A DNA stretch of 64,000 nucleotides from NCBI GenBank assembly GCA_032124015.1, contig JAQBEH010000020.1:1-64000 (forward strand), given 5' to 3'. A program made the position numbers and the translations under genes. The notes under the pieces were generated by a model. The model was given only the letters and a program-made list of their open reading frames with translations, ran no database searches and was not told where the DNA came from. Of the stretch, positions 20,240 to 28,665 are shown piece by piece (position 1 is the first letter of the stretch; the number at the start of each line of letters is the position of its first letter). Origin of the DNA: DASRJG01 sp032124015 (lineage in GTDB: Bacteria; Acidobacteriota; Polarisedimenticolia; Polarisedimenticolales; DASRJG01).

Positions 20240-21799
20240 ATGGGCAGTATAGGTTCACGGGGTGGGCCGGGGGTGGACCTCGGGGCCCAAACGACGGTGA
20301 CGACCGGGATGCAGGCCAATTTCAGTAGTCAGACGCTTGCCGAGATCTTCCGCGATCTCTACGTCGGGGAGCGCTCGGGCGTCCTCGAACTGAGCCGCGG
20401 GAACATCGAGAAGCGGATCTATTTCGATCGCGGCATGATTCTGTTCGCCGAATCCGGCGCCGACGATGAAAACCTCGGCCGCCGGCTGGTGAGCGAAGGG
20501 AAGATCTCACCCGGAGCCCTCTCGGAGGCTCGACGGAACATCAGCGAGCCCAAAGATCTCGCCCAGGCGTTGGTCAACCGCGGCCTGATCGGGAAAGAGA
20601 CTCTCTCCCACACCGTGCGTTACATCGTGGAGCAAGTCATTCAGTCCGTTTTCCAATGGGAAGGCGGCACGGCGCGATTCAGCGAGGGCTGGCTCCTCCA
20701 AGAGATCTTTGAAAGCGACATCCTGCTCACGTTCGAGGTGATCCTCAAGGGGATCGGCGCGATGGTCGGCTTCGAGCCGATTCAAGCGGCGATGAAGGGG
20801 CTCGACAGCCGCCTCAAGCTGCGGCGGCCGTCACCCGTCCCTCTCGAACGAGTCGCGCTTTCGCCGGCCCACGGCTACATCCTGTCGCGCATCGACGGTA
20901 AGAGTCGCCTTCAAGACATCCTCGCGCTCCTTCCTCCGGCGGAAGAAGGTTTGGCCTGCCGGTTCCTGTATGGGCTTCTCGTGCTGGGTGTGGTCTGTTA
21001 CGACCCGCCGGTTGGGGAAGCGGCGTTTCGGATCACCACCATCCTGCGGGACCACGCGGACACGGTCGCCCTCGAAGGCTTGCAAGAGCGCATGGTCCTC
21101 GAGACCTACGCCGCGATGAGGAACAAAAACCCGCACGAGGTTCTGGGGCTCCCTTCGGGCGCGTCGCGCGACACGATAGAAAGCGCCTACGAAGAGGCCA
21201 AAGACCGGTTCAGCCGGGACCGGATCCTGCCCCGCATCCGGGAACGCCTCCGCGCGGAGCTAGCCGTCATCGAGAGCCGGTTCGTCGAGGCGTACCTGAC
21301 GCTCGTGCAGGCACGGGCCAACGACCACGGGCCAAGGCCCGAAGACGGAGCTGACGCAAAGGAACCGCAGGGCATGGATGATTTCCTCGTCCGGATCGAA
21401 ATGGACAAGACCAAGACGAAGGTCGCAATCGAGGAAAATGCCAAGCTCGCGGAGTCCTACTTCTCCCAGGCCAAGAAGTTCATGCGAGAAGGGGACCCCT
21501 ACAACGCCATCCAGTACGGGAAGCTGGCGATCAGCTACAGCCCCGACGAAGCCCGATTCTATTTTCTCCTCGCCGAATGCCAGGTCAAGAATCCGGACGC
21601 TCGCTGGCAACGCCTGGCTGAGCAGAACTACCTCGAGGCGGCCCGGCAGGACCAGTGGAACGCCGAGTACCGGATCACGCTGGGCCGTTTCTACAAACGG
21701 CGCGGACTGAAGCTCAGGGCTAAAAAGCAGTTTGAGGAGGCTCTCACGCTCGCTCCCACCCACGAAGGCGCGCTCAAGGAGCTCCAGTCCGTCTCGTGA
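20240..21799 (+). CDS. DUF4388 protein with J-like and TPR domains
   Basis: Residues 25-110 match the DUF4388 family (LAEIFRDLYVGERSGVLELS, KRIYFDRGMILFAESG). DUF4388 occurs in multi-domain signalling or motility proteins of delta-proteobacteria and Acidobacteriota, and its function is poorly known. Around residues 295-330 NPHEVLGLPSGASRDTIESA resembles the first helices of a DnaJ domain, but no HPD motif follows, so DnaK stimulation is doubtful. Residues 400-515 are TPR-like (ESYFSQAKKFMREGDPYNAI; AEYRITLGRFYKRRG). No membrane segment is visible. ATG 20240 is used; ATG 20309, nearer the domain, is an alternative start. 519 residues. Confidence 0.8.
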   Translation: MGSIGSRGGPGVDLGAQTTVTTGMQANFSSQTLAEIFRDLYVGERSGVLELSRGNIEKRIYFDRGMILFAESGADDENLGRRLVSEGKISPGALSEARRNISEPKDLAQALVNRGLIGKETLSHTVRYIVEQVIQSVFQWEGGTARFSEGWLLQEIFESDILLTFEVILKGIGAMVGFEPIQAAMKGLDSRLKLRRPSPVPLERVALSPAHGYILSRIDGKSRLQDILALLPPAEEGLACRFLYGLLVLGVVCYDPPVGEAAFRITTILRDHADTVALEGLQERMVLETYAAMRNKNPHEVLGLPSGASRDTIESAYEEAKDRFSRDRILPRIRERLRAELAVIESRFVEAYLTLVQARANDHGPRPEDGADAKEPQGMDDFLVRIEMDKTKTKVAIEENAKLAESYFSQAKKFMREGDPYNAIQYGKLAISYSPDEARFYFLLAECQVKNPDARWQRLAEQNYLEAARQDQWNAEYRITLGRFYKRRGLKLRAKKQFEEALTLAPTHEGALKELQSVS

Positions 21800-21827
21800 T
21801 CGACGCCCTCCCCGGCCCGCGCGTTGC

Positions 21828-21855
21828 TTGACAGAGGCCTCCTCCCTGGTATAAT
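21828..21855 (+). promoter_or_regulatory. Consensus sigma-70 promoter of the yceD-rpmF-fab operon
   Basis: A perfect TTGACA at 21828-21833 and a perfect TATAAT at 21850-21855 with a 16-base spacer, 21 bases upstream of the yceD start. This is the strongest promoter I see in the window, and it sits at the head of a ribosomal-protein and fatty-acid operon. Confidence 0.85.
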
Positions 21856-21876
21856 CCGCGTTTCTCCGGAAGCGAA

Positions 21877-22377
21877 ATGTTCATTGATATCAACACAATA
21901 GGGACCGAGGGCCTCTCGTTTCAGCGTTCCGTCCGCCTTCACGGGCTGGAAGGGCCGAGCCGAGAGAGCATCCCCGACCTCGAGGCGCAACTGGAAGGTA
22001 CGGTCAGCCCCGTGCCCGGCGGTGCTGAGTTGAAAGCCCGTATCGGAGCGACGGTTCCTCTGATGTGCAGCCGTTGTCTCGAGACCTTCTCGTGGGACAT
22101 CCGGATGGCCTTTGCTTGGAAGGTCTTGAAAACATCGACGGACGACGATGCCTCGGTCCTCGTTGCCCCCGAAGGCAAGATCGGTCTCGAGGATCTCGCG
22201 ACGGAACAGCTGTACCTCAATCTTCCCCTGAAGCCTATTTGTTCGCCGTCATGCCTCGGGCTGTGCCCCACGTGCGGGACGAACAAGAATCTGAGCGCGT
22301 GCGAATGCGTGCCCGATGACGTCGATCCGCGGTTGGCCCCGCTTCTCCCGTTCAGACGAAAAACGAAAGACTCCTAA
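21877..22377 (+). CDS. YceD family protein (DUF177)
   Basis: A 166-residue member of the YceD/DUF177 family, which is implicated in 23S rRNA accumulation and almost always precedes rpmF. A central CSRCLETF and a C-terminal cysteine cluster (CSPSCLGLCPTCG, then CEC) are visible and could bind zinc. The context is exactly the family standard: rpmF starts 53 bases downstream and fabH after that. The start at ATG 21877 follows a consensus promoter by 21 bases, so the leader is short. Confidence 0.9.
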   Translation: MFIDINTIGTEGLSFQRSVRLHGLEGPSRESIPDLEAQLEGTVSPVPGGAELKARIGATVPLMCSRCLETFSWDIRMAFAWKVLKTSTDDDASVLVAPEGKIGLEDLATEQLYLNLPLKPICSPSCLGLCPTCGTNKNLSACECVPDDVDPRLAPLLPFRRKTKDS

Positions 22378-22430
22378 GAGCGACAGAGCGAATCCCGGAC
22401 TCCCGGGGCGTCTGCGTGAGGTCATAGACG

Positions 22431-22613
22431 ATGCCGAATCCAAAACGACGCCACTCCAGGGCCCGCCGCGATAAGCGGCGTGCGCACGACGCGCTTGCGC
22501 AACCCGGAACATCGGTGTGCACGAACTGCCAGGAGCGCAAGCTGCCGCATCGCGTGTGCCCGCATTGCGGCCACTACAAAGGTCGCGAGGTCGTCGAGCC
22601 CCCGTCCGCCTAG
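22431..22613 (+). CDS. rpmF: 50S ribosomal protein L32
   Basis: A 60-residue L32 with the conserved basic start MPNPKRRHSRARRDKRRAH. It carries the zinc-binding form of the protein: C30, C33, C43 and C46 in CTNC and CPHC. It sits between yceD and the fatty acid genes, the usual bacterial arrangement that links ribosome and membrane synthesis. plsX, which normally follows, is absent here. Confidence 0.96.
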   Translation: MPNPKRRHSRARRDKRRAHDALAQPGTSVCTNCQERKLPHRVCPHCGHYKGREVVEPPSA

Positions 22614-22659
22614 GGGTCTGCGCTGGGCCTTTAGCGTCTGGGCCCGCGGAGGGGGAGCG

Positions 22660-23646
22660 ATGGGGACTCGTAGCGCGATCATCACGGGAACGGGTACGAG
22701 CGTGCCCTCCCGCATCATGACCAATAGCGACCTGGAAAAGATCGTCGATACCAGCGACGAGTGGATCCAGAGCCGAACGGGTATCAGCGAGAGGCGGATC
22801 GCGATGCCGCACGAGGCGGTCTCGGAGTTCGCCGAGGCGGCCGCCCGCAACGCGCTCGAAATGGCCGGCGTGGCCCCGAACAACGTCGACCTCATCATCT
22901 GCGCTACGGTCACGCCGGACGCACCGATTCCGGCAACGGCGTGCCTGCTCCAGCATCGGCTCGGATGCCACCACGCGGCGGCGTTCGACATGCAGGCGGG
23001 GTGCTCGGGTTTCATCTACGCGCAATCGGTCGCAAAGCAATTCATCGTCAGCGGTCGGTGCCGCAACGTGTTGGTCATCGGCGCGGAACTGCTCAGCAAG
23101 TTCCTCGACTGGACCGACCGCACGACCTGCGTGATCTTCGCCGACGGCGCCGGCGCCGTCGTGATGAGCGAAGGGAGCCTCCCCCAGGGCATCCTCGCCT
23201 CCGCCCTGCACTCGGACGGGAGCATGAGCGACTTCATCAGCATGGAGGGGGGCGGATCGATGCACCCCGCCAGCGAAGAGACTGTGGCGAAGGGGATGCA
23301 CTTCATCCGCATGCGCGGGAACGAAACCTTCAAGATCGCCGTGCGCTCGCTCGAGGACGTCTCGCGCGAGGTCCTTTTGGCGGCAGGGCTCACCCCCAAC
23401 GACGTTTCGTGGTTCATTCCCCATCAAGCCAACCAGCGGATCATCAGCGCCGTCGGGGAGCGCCTGGGAATCCCGCCGGAACGTTGCTACGTCAACATCG
23501 ACCGCTTCGGAAACACTTCGGCGGCTTCGATTCCAATCGCGCTCGACGAAGCGGTGCGAGCCGGCAAGGTCCAGCGGGGCGACATCATTCTCATGGCGGC
23601 CTTCGGAGCCGGCCTCACCTGGGCGGCCAGCGCGGTGCGCTGGTGA
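22660..23646 (+). CDS. fabH: 3-oxoacyl-ACP synthase III
   Basis: Condenses acetyl-CoA with malonyl-ACP to start type II fatty acid synthesis. The triad is visible: Cys115 in MQAGCSGFIYA, His255 in FIPHQANQRI and Asn285 in GNTSAAS. 328 residues, normal. ATG 22660 has a GGAGGGGGAG ribosome binding site immediately upstream and yields the family start (SAIITGTGTSVPSRIMTN). The stop overlaps fabD by 4 bases. Confidence 0.97.
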   Translation: MGTRSAIITGTGTSVPSRIMTNSDLEKIVDTSDEWIQSRTGISERRIAMPHEAVSEFAEAAARNALEMAGVAPNNVDLIICATVTPDAPIPATACLLQHRLGCHHAAAFDMQAGCSGFIYAQSVAKQFIVSGRCRNVLVIGAELLSKFLDWTDRTTCVIFADGAGAVVMSEGSLPQGILASALHSDGSMSDFISMEGGGSMHPASEETVAKGMHFIRMRGNETFKIAVRSLEDVSREVLLAAGLTPNDVSWFIPHQANQRIISAVGERLGIPPERCYVNIDRFGNTSAASIPIALDEAVRAGKVQRGDIILMAAFGAGLTWAASAVRW

Positions 23647-24581
23647 GGCCTTTCGCGGCGCTGTTTCCGGGTCAAGGATCGCAGTACCCCGGGATGGGGA
23701 AGGACCTTGCCGCGACCGAGCCCTCCGCGGCGGCGGTCTTCCACGCCGCGGACGAGGCGTTGGGTTTCTCTCTGTCCGGTTTGTGCTTCGCGGGTCCCGA
23801 AACGGAGCTCGTCCGCACCGAGATCACCCAGCCCGCAATCCTCACCGTCGCGATCGCCGCCTTCCGGGCGTTTGAGGCGCGTGGCGGAACGTCGCCGGTC
23901 GCGGCCGCGGGTCACAGCCTCGGCGAGTACGCGGCCCACGTGGCCGCCAAGACCCTGACGTTCGACGACGCCGTCCGGATCGTCCGGGAACGCGGACGGT
24001 TCATGCAAGAGGCCGTCCCGGAGGGGAACGGCGCGATGGCGGCGATCCTCGGCCTCGATCGCCCCGCCGTCGAACGGTTATGCGCGCAGGCCGAAGACGG
24101 CGAGATCGTGAGCTGCGCCAACGCGAATGGTCCCGGTCAGATCGTGATCGCCGGCCACGCCGCCGCCGTGAAACGGGCATGCGAGGCCGCGCTCGCCGGG
24201 GGTGCCTCTCGAGCGATTCCGTTGCCGGTGAGCGCACCGTTCCATTGCGCCCTGATGGAACCCGCGGCCCGGCGCCTGTCGGTGGTCCTCGAATCCGTGA
24301 CGTTTTGCGATCCGTCGATTCCGGTGTACACCAACGTCGATGCCGCGATCGTGTCGACCGGTGCGGCCTCCCGCGACGCTCTCGCGCGGCAGGTGGTGTC
24401 GTCGGTCCGGTGGGAGGAGGAGATCCTGAGGATGGCCCAAGACGGGATCGATACGTTCGTCGAGTTCGGCCCGGGACGGGTCCTGTCCGGCCTCGTGCGA
24501 CGGATCCGAAAGGATCTCAGCGTTCTTTCCGTGTCGGACGCCGCGGGGCTCGCCGCGGCGCTCCAGGCGCTCGAGAGTTGA
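23643..24581 (+). CDS. fabD: Malonyl CoA-ACP transacylase
   Basis: Transfers malonyl from CoA to the acyl carrier protein. It shows the oxyanion motif FPGQGSQYPGMG near the N-terminus, the nucleophile Ser92 in GHSLGEYAA, and the SAPFHCALM motif with the catalytic His. 312 residues, normal. The start is GTG 23643, which overlaps the fabH stop (GTGA), so translation is probably coupled. fabG starts 2 bases after its stop. Confidence 0.96.
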   Translation: MRPFAALFPGQGSQYPGMGKDLAATEPSAAAVFHAADEALGFSLSGLCFAGPETELVRTEITQPAILTVAIAAFRAFEARGGTSPVAAAGHSLGEYAAHVAAKTLTFDDAVRIVRERGRFMQEAVPEGNGAMAAILGLDRPAVERLCAQAEDGEIVSCANANGPGQIVIAGHAAAVKRACEAALAGGASRAIPLPVSAPFHCALMEPAARRLSVVLESVTFCDPSIPVYTNVDAAIVSTGAASRDALARQVVSSVRWEEEILRMAQDGIDTFVEFGPGRVLSGLVRRIRKDLSVLSVSDAAGLAAALQALES

Positions 24582-24583
24582 AC

Positions 24584-25330
24584 ATGGACGGTATGTTCGA
24601 GGGAAAGGTGGCGCTCGTCACGGGAGCGTCGCGAGGGATCGGACGTGCGATCGCCATGGCGCTTGCGGCGCGCGGGGCGACGGCGATCGTCACGGCGCGT
24701 TCTGCTGAGGCCGCGGGTCGAACCGCCGACGACATCGTGGCGAAAGGAGGGCGCGCGCGGCCGCTCGTGCTCGACATCGCGGACGATCGATCGGTCGACG
24801 CCGCAATGGCGGACCTCCTGAAGGAACATGCTACAATCCCGCTCCTCGTGAACAATGCTGGAATCACCCGGGACAACCTCCTGATGCGGATGAAGAAGGA
24901 GGATTGGAACGAGGTGATCGACACGAATCTCTCAGGGGTCTATCGCATCTGTCGTTCGCTGGTCCCCTCCATGGTGAAAGCGCGGTACGGACGAATCGTG
25001 AACATCACCTCGGTGGTTGCTCGCATAGGAAACCCAGGCCAGGCGAACTACGCCGCGGCGAAAGCCGGAACGGAAGGGTTTACCCGCTCGCTGGCCCGGG
25101 AGTTGGCCTCCCGGAACATCACGGTGAACTGCGTGGCCCCGGGATTCGTCGAAACCGACATGACGGCGGCGCTGACCGAGGCTCAACGCGAGGCGCTTCT
25201 GGCGCAAGTCCCCCTGAAACGTCTCGGCCGGCCGGAGGACGTCGCCGCGGGGGTGACGTACCTTCTCAGCGAACACGCCTCTTACGTGACCGGAATTACC
25301 TTGGATATCAACGGCGGAATGTACATGTGA
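24584..25330 (+). CDS. fabG: 3-oxoacyl-ACP reductase
   Basis: NADPH-dependent short-chain dehydrogenase that carries out the first reduction in each fatty acid elongation cycle. Cofactor motif TGASRGIG is at residues 13-20, then NNAG, and the active-site Tyr-x3-Lys in ANYAAAKAG. The C-terminus has the SDR closing motif NGGMYM. ATG 24584 gives 248 residues; ATG 24593 (MFEGK) is almost equally good. acpP follows after 67 bases. Confidence 0.95.
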   Translation: MDGMFEGKVALVTGASRGIGRAIAMALAARGATAIVTARSAEAAGRTADDIVAKGGRARPLVLDIADDRSVDAAMADLLKEHATIPLLVNNAGITRDNLLMRMKKEDWNEVIDTNLSGVYRICRSLVPSMVKARYGRIVNITSVVARIGNPGQANYAAAKAGTEGFTRSLARELASRNITVNCVAPGFVETDMTAALTEAQREALLAQVPLKRLGRPEDVAAGVTYLLSEHASYVTGITLDINGGMYM

Positions 25331-25397
25331 GTGGGCTCCGCGATCGGACCGCAGCAGCGGACCCAATCGCGATTTATTGCGACGGAGGATCAGAGCG

Positions 25398-25637
25398 ATG
25401 GCTTCCATCGAAGACAAGGTCAAGAACATCATCGTTGAGCAGTTGGGTGTCGACGAAAAAGAGGTCAAGCCCGAGGCCCACTTCGTGGACGATCTGGGGG
25501 CTGATTCCCTCGATGTCGTCGAGCTCGTCATGGCTCTCGAAGAAGAATTCAAACTCGAGATCAGCGACGAAGACGCCGAAAAGCTCACGACCGTGAAGCA
25601 GGCCATCGACTACATCGGGGCCCACGCCAAGGCCTGA
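25398..25637 (+). CDS. acpP: Acyl carrier protein
   Basis: A 79-residue acidic carrier protein. Ser37 in GADSLDVVE is the 4'-phosphopantetheine attachment site. GGAGG lies 10 bases before ATG 25398, which is preferred over an Arg-rich in-frame start at 25377. It lies between fabG and fabF as in most bacteria. Confidence 0.97.
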   Translation: MASIEDKVKNIIVEQLGVDEKEVKPEAHFVDDLGADSLDVVELVMALEEEFKLEISDEDAEKLTTVKQAIDYIGAHAKA

Positions 25638-25639
25638 GC

Positions 25640-26881
25640 GTGCGCCGCCGCGTCGTCATCACCGGGGTGGGGATCGTCTCTCCGCTCGGCCTCGACACGC
25701 CGTCCACCTGGGCGGCGCTCGTCGCCGGCAAGAGCGGTATCGGGCCGATCACCAAATTCGACGTCTCCGCGTTCTCGTGCCGGATCGGGGGCGAGGTGCG
25801 GGGCTTCGAACCCGACAACTACATCGACCGGAAAGAAGTCAAGAAGATGGATACCTTTATCCACTTTGCGATCGCCGCGTCGAAAGAAGCGATGGCCGAT
25901 TCCGGTCTGAAGGTCGATGAGGGCAACGCCCCACGCGTCGGGGTCTACATCGGTTCGGGCATCGGGGGCATGCCCCTTTTCGAAGAAACCCACAGGCTCT
26001 ATCTCGAGAAGGGGCCGCGCAGGATTTCGCCGTTTTTCATTCCCGGAATGATCGTCAACCTCGCTGCGGGTCACGTCTCGATCCTCTTCGGCGCCAAGGG
26101 CCCCAACCTGGCCTGCGCGACCGCGTGCGCCACGGGGAATCACGCGATCGGAGAGGCCATGCGGCTCATCCGCGAGGATTACGCCGACGCGATGATCGCC
26201 GGCGGGACCGACGCGGTCATCGTCCCGTTGGCCGTCGGAGGATTCTGCGCCATGAAGGCGCTCTCGACGCGCAACGACGAACCCGAGAGGGCGTCCCGCC
26301 CGTTTGACGCCGGCCGCGACGGATTCGTGATCGGCGAGGGCGCGGGAATCCTCGTGCTCGAAGAGCGGGAAAGCGCGATCGCACGGGGGGCGCCGATCTA
26401 CGCGGAGATCGCGGGATACGGTATGTCCGGCGACGCGTACCACATCTCCGCGCCGTCCCCGGACGGCGACGGGGCGGCCCGCGCGATGCGCGGCGCACTC
26501 CGCGACGCCGGCATAGAGCCGACCGAGGTCGATTACATCAACGCGCACGGAACCTCCACCCCGGTCGGCGACGCGATCGAGACTCTCGCCGTGAAGACCG
26601 TCTTCGGGCCTCACGCGCCCAAGATGGCCGTCGCTTCGACGAAGTCGATGACGGGCCATCTTCTCGGAGCGTCCGGAGGGTTGGAGAGCGCGATCACCGC
26701 CTTGGCGGTGCGCGACGGGATCGTACCGCCCACGATAAATTACGAAACACCCGACCCCTCCTGCGACCTCGACTGCGTTCCCAACACCGCGCGCCGGATG
26801 CCGATCCGGGCAGCGCTCAACAACTCCTTCGGATTCGGAGGCACGAACGCTTCGCTCCTGCTGAAGCGGCACGACGCCTGA
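25640..26881 (+). CDS. fabF: 3-oxoacyl-ACP synthase II
   Basis: Chain-elongating ketosynthase of type II fatty acid synthesis. The Cys-His-His triad falls at Cys163 (TACATG), His303 (NAHGTSTPVGD) and His340 (MTGHLLGAS), the same numbering as E. coli FabF. 413 residues. GTG start 25640 is 2 bases after the acpP stop. It is the last gene of the operon; etfB begins 30 bases later, with no terminator visible between them. Confidence 0.97.
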   Translation: MRRRVVITGVGIVSPLGLDTPSTWAALVAGKSGIGPITKFDVSAFSCRIGGEVRGFEPDNYIDRKEVKKMDTFIHFAIAASKEAMADSGLKVDEGNAPRVGVYIGSGIGGMPLFEETHRLYLEKGPRRISPFFIPGMIVNLAAGHVSILFGAKGPNLACATACATGNHAIGEAMRLIREDYADAMIAGGTDAVIVPLAVGGFCAMKALSTRNDEPERASRPFDAGRDGFVIGEGAGILVLEERESAIARGAPIYAEIAGYGMSGDAYHISAPSPDGDGAARAMRGALRDAGIEPTEVDYINAHGTSTPVGDAIETLAVKTVFGPHAPKMAVASTKSMTGHLLGASGGLESAITALAVRDGIVPPTINYETPDPSCDLDCVPNTARRMPIRAALNNSFGFGGTNASLLLKRHDA

Positions 26882-26911
26882 GTCCAGGGGGAGCCCCCTT
26901 TCGGTGAACTT

Positions 26912-27685
26912 ATGAAAATTCTGGTCTGCATCAAACACGTCCCCGACACGGAGGCAAGAATCAAGGTCGGACCGGACGGGAAGAACCCCGATCTCGCCGG
27001 CGTCAAGATGACCGTCTCCCCGTTCGACGAGTACGCCCTCGAAGAGGCGCTGCTCATCAAGGAGGCCGGGGGCGCGAGCGAGGTCGTCGTTCTGGGAGCG
27101 GGCGATGACGGTGTTCAAGGATCGCTTCGACAGGCGCTCGCGATGGGCGCCGACCGGGCGATTCACGCAAGCGGCGAGTCCTTGGCGACCGCGGATGCCT
27201 TGACCCGCGCGCGCGTTTTGGCGGCGGCGATCCGCGAGGAGAGCCCTGATCTCGTCTTCACCGGAAAAACCGGAGTCGGCGACGACGAGGGGCAGGTCGG
27301 TCCGATGCTCGGGGAACTCCTGGATCGTCCGCATGCGGGCGCCGTGTTCGAGCTCTCCCTGGCCGGCACGCGTTTCACCGCCCAGCGCGGCATCGAGGGT
27401 GCGGTCGAGGTCGTCGAGGGCGAGCTCCCTGCCGTCATCGCTTGGGACAAGGGGGAGCACGCGCCGCGCTACCCTTCGCTCCGCGGCATCATGGCCGCCA
27501 AGAAGAAGCCCTTCGCCACGCGGACGACGGCCGAGCTTGGCGTGACGATTCCCGTTCCCTTGGTGGTCCGCGAGGCGCTCGAACTGCCGCCGGCGCGTCC
27601 GGCGGGACGTCTCCTCACGGGAGACCCGGCCGAAGCCGCGAGCACGTTGGCGCGCTTGCTGCGCGAAGAAGCGAAGGTGATCTGA
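26912..27685 (+). CDS. etfB: Electron transfer flavoprotein beta subunit
   Basis: With EtfA forms the heterodimeric electron carrier that accepts electrons from acyl-CoA and related dehydrogenases. It starts with MKILVCIKHVPDTEARIKV and contains SPFDEYALEEALL, both typical of EtfB. The region EEGQVGP-like VGDDEGQVGPMLGELL is the AMP-binding part. 257 residues. The stop overlaps the etfA ATG by one base. Being downstream of the fab genes fits fatty acid metabolism. Confidence 0.95.
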   Translation: MKILVCIKHVPDTEARIKVGPDGKNPDLAGVKMTVSPFDEYALEEALLIKEAGGASEVVVLGAGDDGVQGSLRQALAMGADRAIHASGESLATADALTRARVLAAAIREESPDLVFTGKTGVGDDEGQVGPMLGELLDRPHAGAVFELSLAGTRFTAQRGIEGAVEVVEGELPAVIAWDKGEHAPRYPSLRGIMAAKKKPFATRTTAELGVTIPVPLVVREALELPPARPAGRLLTGDPAEAASTLARLLREEAKVI

Positions 27686-28662
27686 TGGGAACCGTTCTCG
27701 TCCTGCTCGAGCGCCGTGGTTCCGAATTGAAGGCGGCGAGTCTCCAGGCGCTGTCGACGGCGCGACGCCTCGCCGATGAGACAGGGGATGCCGTCGCCGG
27801 GCTCGCCTTCGGCGCGGGCGCGGCCACGGTCTCCGAACTCGCGGGGGTGCATGGGGCGGATCGACTGTTTGCGGTCGATGATGCGTCGGTTGACCTCTAC
27901 GTTCCCGAGGTCTATGCAGCAACCCTGACCGACGTGGCGAAACAGTGCGCCGCCGACACGATTATCGTCGCCGGCACGAGCCTCGGCCGAGACGTTGCCG
28001 CCCGCGCCTGCGCACGCTTGGGAACCGGGCTGCTGTCCGACGTCGTCGAGATCGAGCGCACGGCGGGGGGCAGGTTGCGGGGGAAGCGCCCGGTCTACTC
28101 GGGAAAAGCTTACGCCTGGGCTTCCGTGCCGGACGCGCGGCCGTCGATGGCCACCCTGCGTCCGAACGTGTTTCCTGCCGAGGCCTTCGGCGCGCGGGGG
28201 GTCGAGGTCGTTGCGATTGCCCCGGCTTCCGTCCCGCAGCGCGCGCGGGTGGTCCGGTTGACGATCCCCGCGGCCCAAGAGCAAGACGTCGCCGAGGCCG
28301 CCATCGTCGTCAGCGGCGGTCGCGGCCTGAAGGGCCCCGAGCACTTCGGACTGATCCGTGACCTGGCGGCCGCCCTGGGCGGCGCGGTCGGGGCGTCGCG
28401 AGCGGTCGTCGACGCGGGGTGGATCTCCCATGCGCATCAAGTCGGCCAGACGGGCAAGGTGGTCTCGCCGAGCCTCTACGTCGCGTGCGGCATTTCAGGC
28501 GCGATCCAGCACCTCGCCGGGATGTCGTCGTCGAAGGTGATCGTCGCGATCAACAAAGACGCCGAGGCGCCCATCTTCAAGGTGGCGACCTACGGCATCG
28601 TGGGCGACGTCTTTGAGGTTCTACCGAAGCTTACCGAGGCGATCACGAAGCTCCGGGAGTGA
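27685..28662 (+). CDS. etfA: Electron transfer flavoprotein alpha subunit
   Basis: FAD-binding subunit of the electron transfer flavoprotein. The C-terminal FAD domain has VSGGRGLKGPEHF, GASRAVVDAGWISHAHQVG and VACGISGAIQHLAGM, the diagnostic EtfA signature. 325 residues. ATG 27685 overlaps the etfB stop by one base. It ends 3 bases before the convergent GAPDH gene, with no room for a terminator. No ETF-quinone oxidoreductase gene is in the window. Confidence 0.95.
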   Translation: MGTVLVLLERRGSELKAASLQALSTARRLADETGDAVAGLAFGAGAATVSELAGVHGADRLFAVDDASVDLYVPEVYAATLTDVAKQCAADTIIVAGTSLGRDVAARACARLGTGLLSDVVEIERTAGGRLRGKRPVYSGKAYAWASVPDARPSMATLRPNVFPAEAFGARGVEVVAIAPASVPQRARVVRLTIPAAQEQDVAEAAIVVSGGRGLKGPEHFGLIRDLAAALGGAVGASRAVVDAGWISHAHQVGQTGKVVSPSLYVACGISGAIQHLAGMSSSKVIVAINKDAEAPIFKVATYGIVGDVFEVLPKLTEAITKLRE

Positions 28663-28665
28663 CGG

